Assembly: GCA_035564555.1 (NCBI GenBank)
Contig: DATMTS010000055.1
Span: forward strand, 1 to 64,000
DNA length: 64,000 nucleotides
Reading direction: 5' to 3'
Source of the DNA: DATMTS01 sp035564555
Lineage (GTDB): Bacteria; Actinomycetota; Actinomycetes; Actinomycetales; Microbacteriaceae
Positions 32,263 to 41,700 of this stretch are shown piece by piece. Position numbers and translations under genes: made by a program. Numbering within the stretch: the first letter of the stretch is position 1; each line of letters begins with the position of its first letter. The notes under the pieces were generated by a model that was given only the letters and a program-made list of their open reading frames with translations, ran no database searches and had not been told where the DNA came from.

Positions 32263-33755
32263 AACGCCTGATCGAGCGCCTGATCGACGACGTGTCGATG
32301 TATCGCTTCGTGCTCTACGCGCTGGCGGTGATCGCAACCACCGCGCTGGTGCTCAGCTTCTTCGGCGAGGTGCCGTTCGACCCGCTTCAAGCAGCATCGT
32401 CGCTCGCGCTGCTCGGCTTCACGTGCTGGGCGTCGGGTGCCCTGCTGGCCCGGATGTTCCGCATCAGGCAGAACCGCGAGTCCTGGCTCATCACCGCCCT
32501 GCTGCTGTTCCTGATCTTCCCCGTGCCGACCTCGTGGCGTGGAGTCGTGGCGACGATCGTCGTCGCTCTCTTCTCGGCGGCCTCGAAGTACCTCCTCGTG
32601 TTCCGCGGCAGGCACGTCTTCAATCCGGCGGCCGTAGCGGTGCTGATCGCCGGTCTGGCGGGATTCGGGTATGCAACCTGGTGGGTCGCCTCGCCCGTAC
32701 TGCTGCCGATGACCGTCGTTTGCGGCGGCCTCACCGTCTGGCGGATGCGCCGGCAGGCGATGGCAGGGGCGGCTCTCGCCGCCTCTGCCGTGACCCTGGT
32801 CGTCGTGGCGCTCGTGCACGGCGGCGACGCCGCGGCCGCCCTCGCCGCCGGTGCCACATCGTGGCCCGTGCTGTTCCTGGTCGCGTTCATGCTGACCGAG
32901 CCGCTCACCTCGCCCGGCACGGCCCGCGCTCGCCTGGTCCATGCCGTACTGGTCGGCGTTCTCGCGTCGCTCCAGCTGCCGTGGATCACTCCGGAAGCCG
33001 CCCTGGTGGTCGGCAACCTGTTCACGTTCGCGCTCACGCAGCGCCGTCGCATCCGGCTGACCCTCGACTCCGTCACCGAGATCGCGCCACGAACCTGGGA
33101 GGTGGTCGCCACCCCGCGGCATCCGATTCCGTTCCGCTCGGGCCAGTTCCTCGAACTGCAGCTGGCGCATCCACGACCCGATGCACGCGGGGCCCGACGG
33201 GTCTTCTCGATCGCCTCCTCACCGGGCGAACGCGGCATCCGGTTCGGATTCACGCACGGTGAGACGATGAGCAGCTTCAAGAGTGCGTTGATCGAGGCGC
33301 CCGCGGGCACCGCGTTGAGCGGCACCTACGTGGGCGGTGACCTGCACCTGCCAGACGATCCAGGAGTGCCGATCGTGCTCGTGGCTGCCGGAATCGGAAT
33401 CACCCCGTTCCGTTCCATGCTGACCCACCTGCTGGAACGCCCGCACCGACGGCAGATCACGCTGGTCTACGGCGTGCGTCACTCCGATGATTTCGTGTAT
33501 CGCGACCTGATCGATCGTGCCGCGCACGACATCGGCTTGCGCGTGGTCTACGTGGTCAGCAAACCGGATGCCGCGTGGACGGGCCGCACGGGTCGGATCA
33601 GTGCGGAACTGCTGACGGAAACGGTGCCCAACCTGCTCGAGAGCGTCGTGTACGTCTCCGGTCCAGCCGACCTGGTGCACGCGGTGCGCCGCGAGCTGCG
33701 CGCCCGCGGACTGCCGGCACGGCGCCTGAAGACCGACGCCTTCCTGGGGTATTGA
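32259..33755 (+). CDS. RnfD/NqrB-like membrane domain fused to a ferredoxin-NAD(P) reductase domain
   Basis: Predicted to move electrons from cytosolic NAD(P)H into or across the membrane. The 498-residue protein has about nine hydrophobic helices in residues 1-265 with the NqrB/RnfD-type stretch YLLVFRGRHVFNPAAVAVLIAG, followed by a reductase: FAD domain RSGQFLELQL and RVFSIASSPGE (Arg-x-Phe-Ser-Ile-Ala-Ser), then the nucleotide domain AAGIGITPFRSMLTHLL and YVSGPADLVHAV. It overlaps apbE by 4 nt and closes a three-gene unit with the FMN-binding protein, its probable electron acceptor outside the membrane. Confidence 0.85.
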   Translation: MKRLIERLIDDVSMYRFVLYALAVIATTALVLSFFGEVPFDPLQAASSLALLGFTCWASGALLARMFRIRQNRESWLITALLLFLIFPVPTSWRGVVATIVVALFSAASKYLLVFRGRHVFNPAAVAVLIAGLAGFGYATWWVASPVLLPMTVVCGGLTVWRMRRQAMAGAALAASAVTLVVVALVHGGDAAAALAAGATSWPVLFLVAFMLTEPLTSPGTARARLVHAVLVGVLASLQLPWITPEAALVVGNLFTFALTQRRRIRLTLDSVTEIAPRTWEVVATPRHPIPFRSGQFLELQLAHPRPDARGARRVFSIASSPGERGIRFGFTHGETMSSFKSALIEAPAGTALSGTYVGGDLHLPDDPGVPIVLVAAGIGITPFRSMLTHLLERPHRRQITLVYGVRHSDDFVYRDLIDRAAHDIGLRVVYVVSKPDAAWTGRTGRISAELLTETVPNLLESVVYVSGPADLVHAVRRELRARGLPARRLKTDAFLGY

Positions 33756-33761
33756 GCCCGA

Positions 33762-34322
33762 TCACCACTGTCGGAGCACGGTGGCCTTCGGGCCGGCCAC
33801 CAGAGACGCGGCCGGCACGTCGTCCGCCACGATCGCCCCCGCGGCGATCACCGCATCGCGGCCGATGCTGACTCCGGGCAGAATCGTCGCGCCGGCCCCG
33901 ATCCACACGTTCTCCGCCACGTCGATCGGACCGCCCGTCAGGTACAGCCTGCGTTCCACCGGATCGACCGGGTGACCGCTGGTGATGAAGGTCGCCTTGG
34001 GTCCGACCATCACCCCTTCGCCCAACCGGATGCCGGCATAGTCGAGGAACGTGCACCCCTGGTTGATGAACACCCGTTCGGCAAGGTCGAGGTGCAGACC
34101 GTGTTCGGTGTAGAAGGGCGGGTAGACCGTCACCTTTGCCGGCAGCGGCCGACCGAGGATCTGCTCGAACAGCTCCGCTTTGCCCGCTTCGTCGTCGAAC
34201 GGCAGCACATTCAGACGTGAGGTGAGCTCGGTGACGCGCAGCACGCGCTCGGCCATCGCCTGGAACTCCGGGCCGTGGATGAGCATGAGACGGGCACTGG
34301 GCATCCCCCGATCTTCGCCCAC
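33762..34322 (-). CDS. Sugar O-acetyltransferase (maltose acetyltransferase-like, LbH fold)
   Basis: Acetyl-CoA-dependent transfer of acetyl to a sugar hydroxyl. The 186-residue protein has the maltose/galactoside acetyltransferase N-terminal helix region (LTSRLNVLPFDDEAGKAELFEQIL), then left-handed beta-helix hexapeptides: VFINQGCTFLDYAGIRLGEG, ITSGHPVDP with the catalytic His, and WIGAGATILPGVSIGRDAVIAAGAIV. The start may instead be the Met at 34304 (MPSARLM). It is convergent with the flavin operon, 6 nt away, and shows no operon partner. Confidence 0.85.
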   Translation of the reverse strand: MGEDRGMPSARLMLIHGPEFQAMAERVLRVTELTSRLNVLPFDDEAGKAELFEQILGRPLPAKVTVYPPFYTEHGLHLDLAERVFINQGCTFLDYAGIRLGEGVMVGPKATFITSGHPVDPVERRLYLTGGPIDVAENVWIGAGATILPGVSIGRDAVIAAGAIVADDVPAASLVAGPKATVLRQW

Positions 34323-34377
34323 CGCCTGCCGGGCCGCCGTCAGACACGCCAGCTACCTGCGCGGCCTGGCGGCCTGC

Positions 34378-34974
34378 TCAGTCGGCCGGCGGCGTCACCG
34401 GTTCGGCGCCGCGTTCGATCTTCACTCCGGCGAACTCGACGTCGACCGGCTCGGTGAAGCGTCGTCCGTTGATCTCGTCGTGCCGCATGAAGGTCGGCGG
34501 CTCCACGTGAACGCGCAAGGTGTAATCGCCGTCTTCCGGCACCGTCCAGTTGCGGGCGTAGTGGTAGATCATCGGATGCCAGACCAGCACCTGGTCGTGC
34601 GGGCCGAGTTCGTCGCCGTGCGGCGTCACGAGTGTGGCCGTGACCGCCACGCCCGGCACGAACCGGCCGTCCGAGCCGTCGCACACGGCGATCTCGACGT
34701 GCACGTTCTCTCTGCGCGGGTTGTGCCAGGTCAACGTGCCGTCGTCGAAGCTGTACATACCCTCGGCATCCTCGACCGCGTAGCCGATCAGGTAGTCGCC
34801 CGCGACCTGCATGCCGCCGTCTTTGGCGACGTCGTTCGCCATGTATTCCAATGCGGTGCGATACGCCCGTCCCTGTTCGATCGCCAGATCCAGTTGCCGC
34901 CTCGTCGCCTCCGAGGTGTCCGGATCCATCGGAGGGGTCTGCTCCCGCCCGTCCGTATGCGTCTGGTCGCTCAT
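34378..34974 (-). CDS. Iron-transport-associated (P19/Tp34-like) domain protein without signal peptide
   Basis: A 198-residue protein whose C-terminal two thirds resemble the P19/Tp34 family of iron- or copper-binding periplasmic proteins: TWHNPRRENVHVEIAVCDGSDGRFVPGV, WHPMIYHYARNWTVPEDGDYTLRVHVEPPTFMRHD and RFTEPVDVEFAGVKI, a beta-sandwich with conserved His and Met residues. Unlike those proteins it has no signal peptide or lipobox; the N-terminus is hydrophilic and helical (RRQLDLAIEQGRAYRTALEYM). The ATG at 34974 is well supported by AAGGAG at 5 nt. No iron permease gene is near. Confidence 0.65.
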   Translation of the reverse strand: MSDQTHTDGREQTPPMDPDTSEATRRQLDLAIEQGRAYRTALEYMANDVAKDGGMQVAGDYLIGYAVEDAEGMYSFDDGTLTWHNPRRENVHVEIAVCDGSDGRFVPGVAVTATLVTPHGDELGPHDQVLVWHPMIYHYARNWTVPEDGDYTLRVHVEPPTFMRHDEINGRRFTEPVDVEFAGVKIERGAEPVTPPAD

Positions 34975-35130
34975 CAACGCTCCTTCCACTGGTGTGCGCA
35001 CAGCGCGCGCATCGTCACGATAGGCGCGTGTCCACCGCAGCGGTACGCCTTTCCATCCGGAATCGACGGTGCTAGTCCGGTCTTCATCGCAGCGCTGGCG
35101 GGCGCCGCGGGCGAGGACAGCGGTGCGAAG

Positions 35131-35136
35131 TAGGGT
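35131..35136 (+). promoter_or_regulatory. Predicted -10 of a leaderless transcript (phosphoesterase gene)
   Basis: TAGGGT, exactly 6 nt, then the GTG at 35143. Confidence 0.6.
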
Positions 35137-35142
35137 GATCTC

Positions 35143-36021
35143 GTGACGACAGCTACCCGCCCACTGCGCATCCTGCACCTCTCAGACACGCATCTGTTCG
35201 GTGACGGATCGTTGCACTACGGGGTCGTCGACACCGAGGCCGCGCTGAGACGCGTGCTCGACCGAGCCGCACCGCTCGAGACGGTCGACGTCGTCGTGCT
35301 CTCCGGCGACCTCTCCGACGACGGCAGTGCGGAGTCGTACCGGCTGCTGCGTGACCTGGTGGGCCCTTGGGCCGCCCGGCGCGGTGCGACCGTGGTCTAC
35401 GCGATGGGCAATCACGACCTCCCGACGGGGTTCGAGGCGGTGCTCGGCGCCCGCACGGGGCTCGTGAATGTGCGCGGCGTGCGCATCATCCACCTCGACT
35501 CGTCGGTGCCCGGTTTCGGTTATGGCGACCTGGACGCCGTCAGCCTCGACTGGTTGCGCGACGCCCTCTCGACTCCGGCCGAGAACGGCACGCTGCTCGT
35601 TCTGCATCACCCCCCGGTGCCGGCCACGACTCCGCTGCTCGCGACGCTGCAGTTGCAGCAGCCGCAGCGTCTGCTCGAGCTCTGCGCCGCCGGCGACGTG
35701 CGCCTCGTCCTCAGCGGTCATTACCACCACAGTCTCGTCACCCGGGCCGAAGGCATCCCGGTCGTCGTCGCCCCGGGAGTCACGAACACGTCGGATGCGA
35801 TCGCCCCGCGCGGTCGCGAGCGCGCGATCGTCGGTGCCGGTTTCGCCGTGATCGATCTTCCACTCGACGAGCCGGCCGCGGCCGAGCTCCGAGTGTCGTT
35901 CATCGCCGCCGCCGGGCCGGATGACGGCCGGGAACTGTTCGATCTGGGATCGGGGCAGATCGCGCAAATCGCACGGGAGTCCGGCCACCCGGCGACCTTC
36001 TCCGCAGCCGACGCGCTCTGA
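35143..36021 (+). CDS. Calcineurin-like metallophosphoesterase (CpdA/Icc-like)
   Basis: A 292-residue dimetal phosphoesterase with every metal-ligand motif intact: LSDTHLFGDG, LSGDLSDDG, MGNHD, LHHPPVP and LSGHYHHS. The GNHD-GHxH order and length fit the CpdA/Icc class (3',5'-cAMP phosphodiesterase or related nucleotidase), but the substrate needs testing. GTG start at 35143 with a leaderless -10. It stands alone and converges on the LuxR gene. Confidence 0.88.
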   Translation: MTTATRPLRILHLSDTHLFGDGSLHYGVVDTEAALRRVLDRAAPLETVDVVVLSGDLSDDGSAESYRLLRDLVGPWAARRGATVVYAMGNHDLPTGFEAVLGARTGLVNVRGVRIIHLDSSVPGFGYGDLDAVSLDWLRDALSTPAENGTLLVLHHPPVPATTPLLATLQLQQPQRLLELCAAGDVRLVLSGHYHHSLVTRAEGIPVVVAPGVTNTSDAIAPRGRERAIVGAGFAVIDLPLDEPAAAELRVSFIAAAGPDDGRELFDLGSGQIAQIARESGHPATFSAADAL

Positions 36022-36056
36022 CCGCTCTTCGCGATGCTGCGATCAGCCGCCGGCTC

Positions 36057-38678
36057 TCAATCGAGCAGACGCTGGTCTCGCGCGGCCGCGAGCGCCTCGT
36101 CACGGGTCGCCGCGCCCAGCTTGCGGTAGAGGCTGCGCAACTGCGACTTCACCGTGTTCGCCGAGACGAACAGGTCGGCCGCTATCTCCGCCGTGCTGCC
36201 GCCGGCTTTCAGCCGTTGCAGCACCACGTTCTCGCGCTCGGTCAGCACAACGGATGCGACGACCTCCGGCCAGAGCACCGGAGCCTCGACCGCTTCGGAG
36301 AGCAGCCGACGCACGGACGTGGGCCGGGCGGTCTGCTCGGCGAGCTGAGCGAGGGCGGTCCGGTCACGTCTCGGCAACAGCGTCAACGGCGTGCGGAGGC
36401 CCGTCTCGCTCAGCAGCCCGACGAGCCGGTCGAGTTCGTCGGATGCCGCATTCGAGCGGCCCATCCGCAGAGCGGCCGCTGCCCGCAATGCCATGATCTC
36501 CGTCCTCGTGCGCACCGAAGTCGCTGCGACGTCGATCGGCTCCACAGCGGACCGTGCCTTTTCCGGTGCGTCGGCCAGCAGATGCACCCTCGCCCAGGCG
36601 ATCGCGATGCTCGGCACGGTCGCCGGGTGGTGCCGCAGTGCCGTCTCGGCCTCGGCCAACCGACCGGAGGCGAGCAGGAGCAGCGCTCGCGTGGCATCCA
36701 GCCGGCTTCGGGTGAACTCGGTGACCGACGGCCGCGTCCCGCGGGCCAGCGCGGCATCCAGGGCCGCCGCCTGCGCTCGCGCGCTGCCCTGCGCAAGGGC
36801 GACCATGGAACTCACGTAGGCGAACAACGGCCAGTGCTCGATCGTCGCCAGATGCCGGTCCATGGCCGTGACGTGTGAGAGCGCCCCGTCGTGGTCGCCG
36901 TCTTCGATCTTGTCGAGCGCCTGCGCGAGCTGGAAGAAGGCGCCGACGTAGCCGTCCCCCCAGCCCACCGGCCAGTGCTCCCGCCTGCCGCGTTCGATGA
37001 CCACGCGGGCCTGAGTCAGCTCCCCCTCGATGGCCAGGGCTCCCGCCGTCAGAGAAAGGGAATGGAACCAACCTCCCGCCGAGAGGTCGCGGGGGTGGGC
37101 ATAGCCGGCTTGGAACAGTTCGAGCGCCTGGTGCCGCTCGCCCGCGTAGAAGTAGCTCAATCCTGTCTGCGCCAGCATCGTGAGCAGGTTCTTGCCCAGG
37201 TCCTCCCGCTGGTCGTCACTCAGTGCCTTCAACGCGGCATCCGCCTGCTTCGCCGCGTTCAGCGCACGGTCGGGTCGCCCGAGCACCCGGTAGGCCGTGG
37301 TTTCGACGGTCAGCAGCATGGCCCGTTCGGTCGGCGGCGCCGACGTCCGACGGAATCGGGCGGCCACGATCGCGACGAGGAACAGCTCGACGGCGCGCAA
37401 CCGGTGTTCCTGAACCGCGTTGTAGGCCAGTGCGAGCATCATGGCCAGCAGCGGGTGCCGTCGCAGCACGCGCACCGGCAGGGCGCCGATCGTCTCGCGC
37501 ACGGCCGCGCCGTGCACGCGTAGCAGCGAGAACCAATCCCGCCTCGCGAACGACGAAGCGAGTTCGAGGTCGCCGCCCGCGATCGCGTGCGAAAGGGCGG
37601 CGAACGACCGGCCGTTCTCGAACGCCCACACCGCCGTGATGCGGTTCAGCTCACGAGCCTCGCCGGGCATGCGCGCGTGCAATTCGGCGCGAAGAGCCGC
37701 CCGGATGATCGGCGAGTAGCTGAACTGCGCGCCGTCAGAGCTCGGGGTCCACATCCCGAGACCCGACGCCTCCGCGGCGTCGAGCGCCGCTTCCGCATCG
37801 ACGTGTCCGGTCAGTGCACGCGTCAGCGTGACGGTCAATGCATCGGGGATCGAGGAGCGCAGGCCGAATTCGAGATCGCCAGGGGACTGCGGGCCGGAAG
37901 GGAACATGGCGACGAGCATCCTGCGGCCGGCGGCCGCCATCAGCCGCTCCAGCCGCCGGCGGTCGACGATGACGGCCGCGCCGGACGCGCCGGTGCGCCA
38001 CCGGTCGAGCTCGAGAAGTGCGGCGCGGGTGTGCAGCGGGCCTCCACCGACCGCGTCCCTGATCAGCCTGGCCTGGTCGCCGGCGGGGTCGTCGACCCCG
38101 TGCCGGGCGAGCACGGCCCGTGTCTCATCCGCGGTGAAGGCCAGATCGTCTCCCGTCACGATCGCCGGCGCCAGGGCGATCGTGACCGTGTCCGATTCCA
38201 GAGCGCCGAGCACGCGGGTCAGCACGGTCAGCCGCAATCGGGCCGTTCCACGGGCGAGTTCGATCAGGTCGTCGTAGACGATTCGGTCGGAGATGAGATG
38301 AGCGTCGTCGACGATGAGCCTCAGGTCGGTCGTCAACTGGTTGAATCCACGGACCAGCAGGCGCCGGAGGTCGTCGACGGCGTCGATCGACGCGGAGAGG
38401 TCGAGCAGCAGGCCGGCGGGCGGCAGGAGCGAGGCGTCCGCCATGGCCTGCAACACCCGCTGCCAGAACGAGATTCTCGTGTTGCTCGCTGCGTCGACGC
38501 TGAGCCAGACGCCCGGGGTCGGCGAACCGGTCGCCCATTGCGCGACGGCCACCGTCTTGCCCGCGCCACCGGCGCCCCGCACCACGACCAGGGGCGCGTC
38601 GACGGCGAGTGCCTCCACCAGGCGCGGACGCGTGACGAACTCCGCCGGAACGCGCGGAGCTCCGAAGATCTCCCCCAT
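36057..38678 (-). CDS. Large ATP-binding LuxR-family regulator (MalT/LAL type)
   Basis: A signal-dependent activator of about 873 residues: N-terminal STAND-type NTPase with Walker A GAGGAGKT (35-42) and Walker B LRLIVDDAH, a long helical (TPR-like) middle, and a C-terminal LuxR helix-turn-helix VLTERENVVLQRLKAGGSTAEIAADLFVSANTVKSQLRSLYRKLG. I prefer the ATG at 38678 (TAAGCT lies 7 nt upstream, a leaderless pattern); a GTG at 38696 would add six residues. It lies 113 nt downstream of the giant surface-protein gene on the same strand, separated by a strong hairpin, so it may regulate it but is not clearly in its operon. Confidence 0.88.
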   Translation of the reverse strand: MGEIFGAPRVPAEFVTRPRLVEALAVDAPLVVVRGAGGAGKTVAVAQWATGSPTPGVWLSVDAASNTRISFWQRVLQAMADASLLPPAGLLLDLSASIDAVDDLRRLLVRGFNQLTTDLRLIVDDAHLISDRIVYDDLIELARGTARLRLTVLTRVLGALESDTVTIALAPAIVTGDDLAFTADETRAVLARHGVDDPAGDQARLIRDAVGGGPLHTRAALLELDRWRTGASGAAVIVDRRRLERLMAAAGRRMLVAMFPSGPQSPGDLEFGLRSSIPDALTVTLTRALTGHVDAEAALDAAEASGLGMWTPSSDGAQFSYSPIIRAALRAELHARMPGEARELNRITAVWAFENGRSFAALSHAIAGGDLELASSFARRDWFSLLRVHGAAVRETIGALPVRVLRRHPLLAMMLALAYNAVQEHRLRAVELFLVAIVAARFRRTSAPPTERAMLLTVETTAYRVLGRPDRALNAAKQADAALKALSDDQREDLGKNLLTMLAQTGLSYFYAGERHQALELFQAGYAHPRDLSAGGWFHSLSLTAGALAIEGELTQARVVIERGRREHWPVGWGDGYVGAFFQLAQALDKIEDGDHDGALSHVTAMDRHLATIEHWPLFAYVSSMVALAQGSARAQAAALDAALARGTRPSVTEFTRSRLDATRALLLLASGRLAEAETALRHHPATVPSIAIAWARVHLLADAPEKARSAVEPIDVAATSVRTRTEIMALRAAAALRMGRSNAASDELDRLVGLLSETGLRTPLTLLPRRDRTALAQLAEQTARPTSVRRLLSEAVEAPVLWPEVVASVVLTERENVVLQRLKAGGSTAEIAADLFVSANTVKSQLRSLYRKLGAATRDEALAAARDQRLLD

Positions 38679-38685
38679 CCAGCCC

Positions 38686-38691
38686 AGCTTA
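38686..38691 (-). promoter_or_regulatory. Predicted -10 of a leaderless transcript (LuxR gene)
   Basis: Minus-strand TAAGCT, 7 nt, then the ATG at 38678. Confidence 0.45.
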
Positions 38692-38741
38692 GCCACGGCT
38701 GTTCGTCTCGGTCAGGTTCGGGTCGGCCGCGCGGTCGCCTG

Positions 38742-38777
38742 CACCGTGTCGGGTTCTCGTGCGAACCCGACACGGTG
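38742..38777 (-). terminator. Strong hairpin terminator after the surface-protein gene
   Basis: CACCGTGTCGGGTTC (38742-38756) pairs perfectly with GAACCCGACACGGTG (38763-38777) around a 6-nt loop, a 15-bp stem 14 nt beyond the stop at 38791. No T run follows, as is common for high-GC actinobacterial terminators. Confidence 0.8.
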
Positions 38778-38790
38778 TGTCACGCGAGCG

Positions 38791-41700
38791 CTAGGCGTCG
38801 CCCGGCGCCCGGCGACGGCGCACCAGCAGGAGCGCCAGACCGATCAGCAGCAGTGCAAGCGCGCCGAGGCCGCCGAGCAGTACGTCACTGCCGGTGTGCG
38901 CGAGGCCGGGAGCGGCCTGCTGCGGCAGCGAGACGCGCACGGTCGAGGTACCCGTCACGGGGTCGCCGTGCGGCGGGGTCGCCGTCGCTGTCGCCGTGTT
39001 GTCGACTTCTCCCGCGACCACGTCGGCGGCGGTGAGCGAATACGTCGCCGTCGCCGTCACCGATTCACCGGGTGCGAGCTTCCCGGCCTGCGCCGGCCAC
39101 GATCCGTAGCGGATCGCGGACAGGCCGGGCATCGCGTCTGCGATCGAGACCGCATCCACCGTCACGTTGCCGGTGTTGGCGACGACGAACGTGTACCCGA
39201 CCGCGTCTCCGGTCTTGCCTTTCGCTCCGTGCGCGAGTTCACCCGTCTTCTTCAGGGTCACCGACGCCGCGGCGGGGATGACCACGGTGGCCGTGTCATC
39301 GTCTGCGACGGGGTCGCCGTTCGGCGTGCTGCCGCCGGCCGTTGCGGTGTTGTCGATCGAGCCTGCATCGATATCGGCCTGCGTCAGCACGTAATGGGCC
39401 GTGGCCGTCACGAACTGCCCAGGCGCGAGCACGCCGGAGCCGGCGGGCCAGGTGCCGTACTCGATGCCGCTGAGCCCCACCATCCGGTCGGCGACGCTCA
39501 CGTCGTGCACGGTGAGGTTGCCGATGTTGCTCACGGTGAACGAGTAGTTGACCGTGTCACCGGCGTGCGGTGTTCCGCCGGCGGCGAGCTTGCCGGTCTT
39601 CACCAGCTGGAGCGCGGGTCCCTGCGGTGTGCTGATCGTCGCCGTGCTGCTGCCGTCGACGGGGTCGCCGGTGGGCGGCGTGCCGCTGACGGTCGCGGTG
39701 TTCTGCACGGATCCGGCATCGACGTCTGCCTGCGTCAACACGTAGGTCGCGGTCGCGGTGACCGTTTGCCCGGGGGCGAGCTCGCCTGCGGTGCCGGGCC
39801 ACGCGCCGTAGTCGATCGCAGACAGCCCGGTGTGCGGATCGTGCACGGCGATGTCGTGCAGCGTCACGTTGCCCGTGTTGCTGACGGTGAAGCTGTAGTC
39901 GACGTGCTCGCCGACCTTGCCGGTGGCGCCGGCCGCGTACGCGGCCGTCTTCTGCAACGCGATGGCGGGCGCCGATGCCACGGGGACCGTCGCCGATCCG
40001 TCACCGGTCACCGGCGCACCGGTGGGCGGCGTGCCCTGGGCGGTCGCGGTGTTGTGCACGGCGCCGGCGTCGACATCGGCCTGCGTGAGCAGGTAGCTCG
40101 CGCTCGCCGCGATCGACTGCCCGGGGGCGAGCTCGCCCGGCGTGCCGGGCCAGGCGCCGTAATCGATGGCCGACAGCCCGGGAAGCGGGTCGGTCACCGT
40201 GACGTCGCGCAGGGTCACGTTGCCGGTGTTGGTCACGCTGAAGGCGTAGCGGGCCGTGTCGCCCGCGGCACCCTTGCTGCCCGCGTCGAGTGAGCCGGTC
40301 TTGGTCAGCGTGATCGCCGGGGCGGATGGCACGGTCACGGTGGCCGTATCCTCAGCGGTGACCGCAGAGCCGCCGGGCGGCGTGCCGTGTGCGGTTCCGG
40401 TGTTCTGCACCGTTCCGGCATTGACGTCGTCCTGCGTCAGGATGTACGTCGCCGTCGCAGTCATCGTCTGTCCGGGAGCGAGCACGCCCGCTTGGCCGGG
40501 CCAGCTGTACACGAGGGCGGAGAGACCCGACTTCGGGTCGGTCACCGCGACGTCGTGCAGGGTCACGTTGCCGCTGTTGGTGGCGACGAAGTCGTAGTGC
40601 ACCGAGTCACCGGCCACTCCGGCCGCCCCGGTCGCGAGGTGGCCCGACTTGGACAGGGTGATCGCCGGCGTCTGCGGCACCACGACGTTCGCAGTGCTCG
40701 AGTCAGCGACCGGGTCGCCGACGGATGGCGTGCCGTGCGCCGTGGCGGTGTTGCCCACCGCGCCGGCATCCACGTCGGCCTGAGTCAGGATGTGAGTCGC
40801 GGTGGCCGTGACGGACTGGTCCGGCGCGAGCGCACCGGGCGCACCGGGCCACGCACTGTAGGTGATGGCGGAGAGCCCCGGCATGGCATCGGTGATGTCG
40901 ACGCCGGTCAGCGGTGCGCCGCCGGTGTTCTTGACCGTGAAGGTGTAGTTCACGAGGTCACCGGCCCGGCTGCTCGCTCCCGCGGCGAGCGAACCCGATT
41001 TGATCAGGCTGAGCCCTGCCACGGGGTTGCCGGTGCAGTCGGTGCTGCTCGTCGCGCACTCGCCGTCGGCGGGTGGCTGCTGACCGTTCACGAGCAGGAA
41101 ATTGGCGAGCCGGTGGTTCCCTTCGTCGGCGAGCGGCTTCACTGTGACGGAGTAGCGCACCGTCACGGTGGCGCCGGGCGTGACGCTTCCCGTCACCTCG
41201 AAGGTTCCCCCGGTGACGGCGCCCACCGTGAGCGAGCTGTCGGAGGCCGTCGGCTGCGTCGTCAGGTCGGCATCGTCGAGAACTGCGCTCAGGTCATCGA
41301 ATCGGTCGACCGATGCGGCGACGGTTCCCGTGTTCTGGAACGAGAGCGTGTAGTCGAGCTTCTGCCCGGGAACGACGGCGGTTCCGGATGCGGGGTCGGC
41401 TGACTTGGTCACGACGAGGGCCGCTCCGGGCACCTGTACGCTGGCGCACGGCTGCCCCGTCGTGGGATCCCATCCGCTTGCGTCGTCACAGGCAGGCGTG
41501 GGGTCGCCCGTCGTCCCGTCGGAGCCGAAGGCGACGTTCACCAGGCGGTGGTCGCCCCCGCCGGTGTAGGTCACCGTGTAGGTGATCGTGACGCTCTGGT
41601 TGGGATCGAGCGCACCCGACCACGTGATGCGGGGGTCCGAATACGTCGGCGCCGCCCCCACGTCGGAGCGCACCGACGAGGTGTCGAGCGTGGCGTCGTC

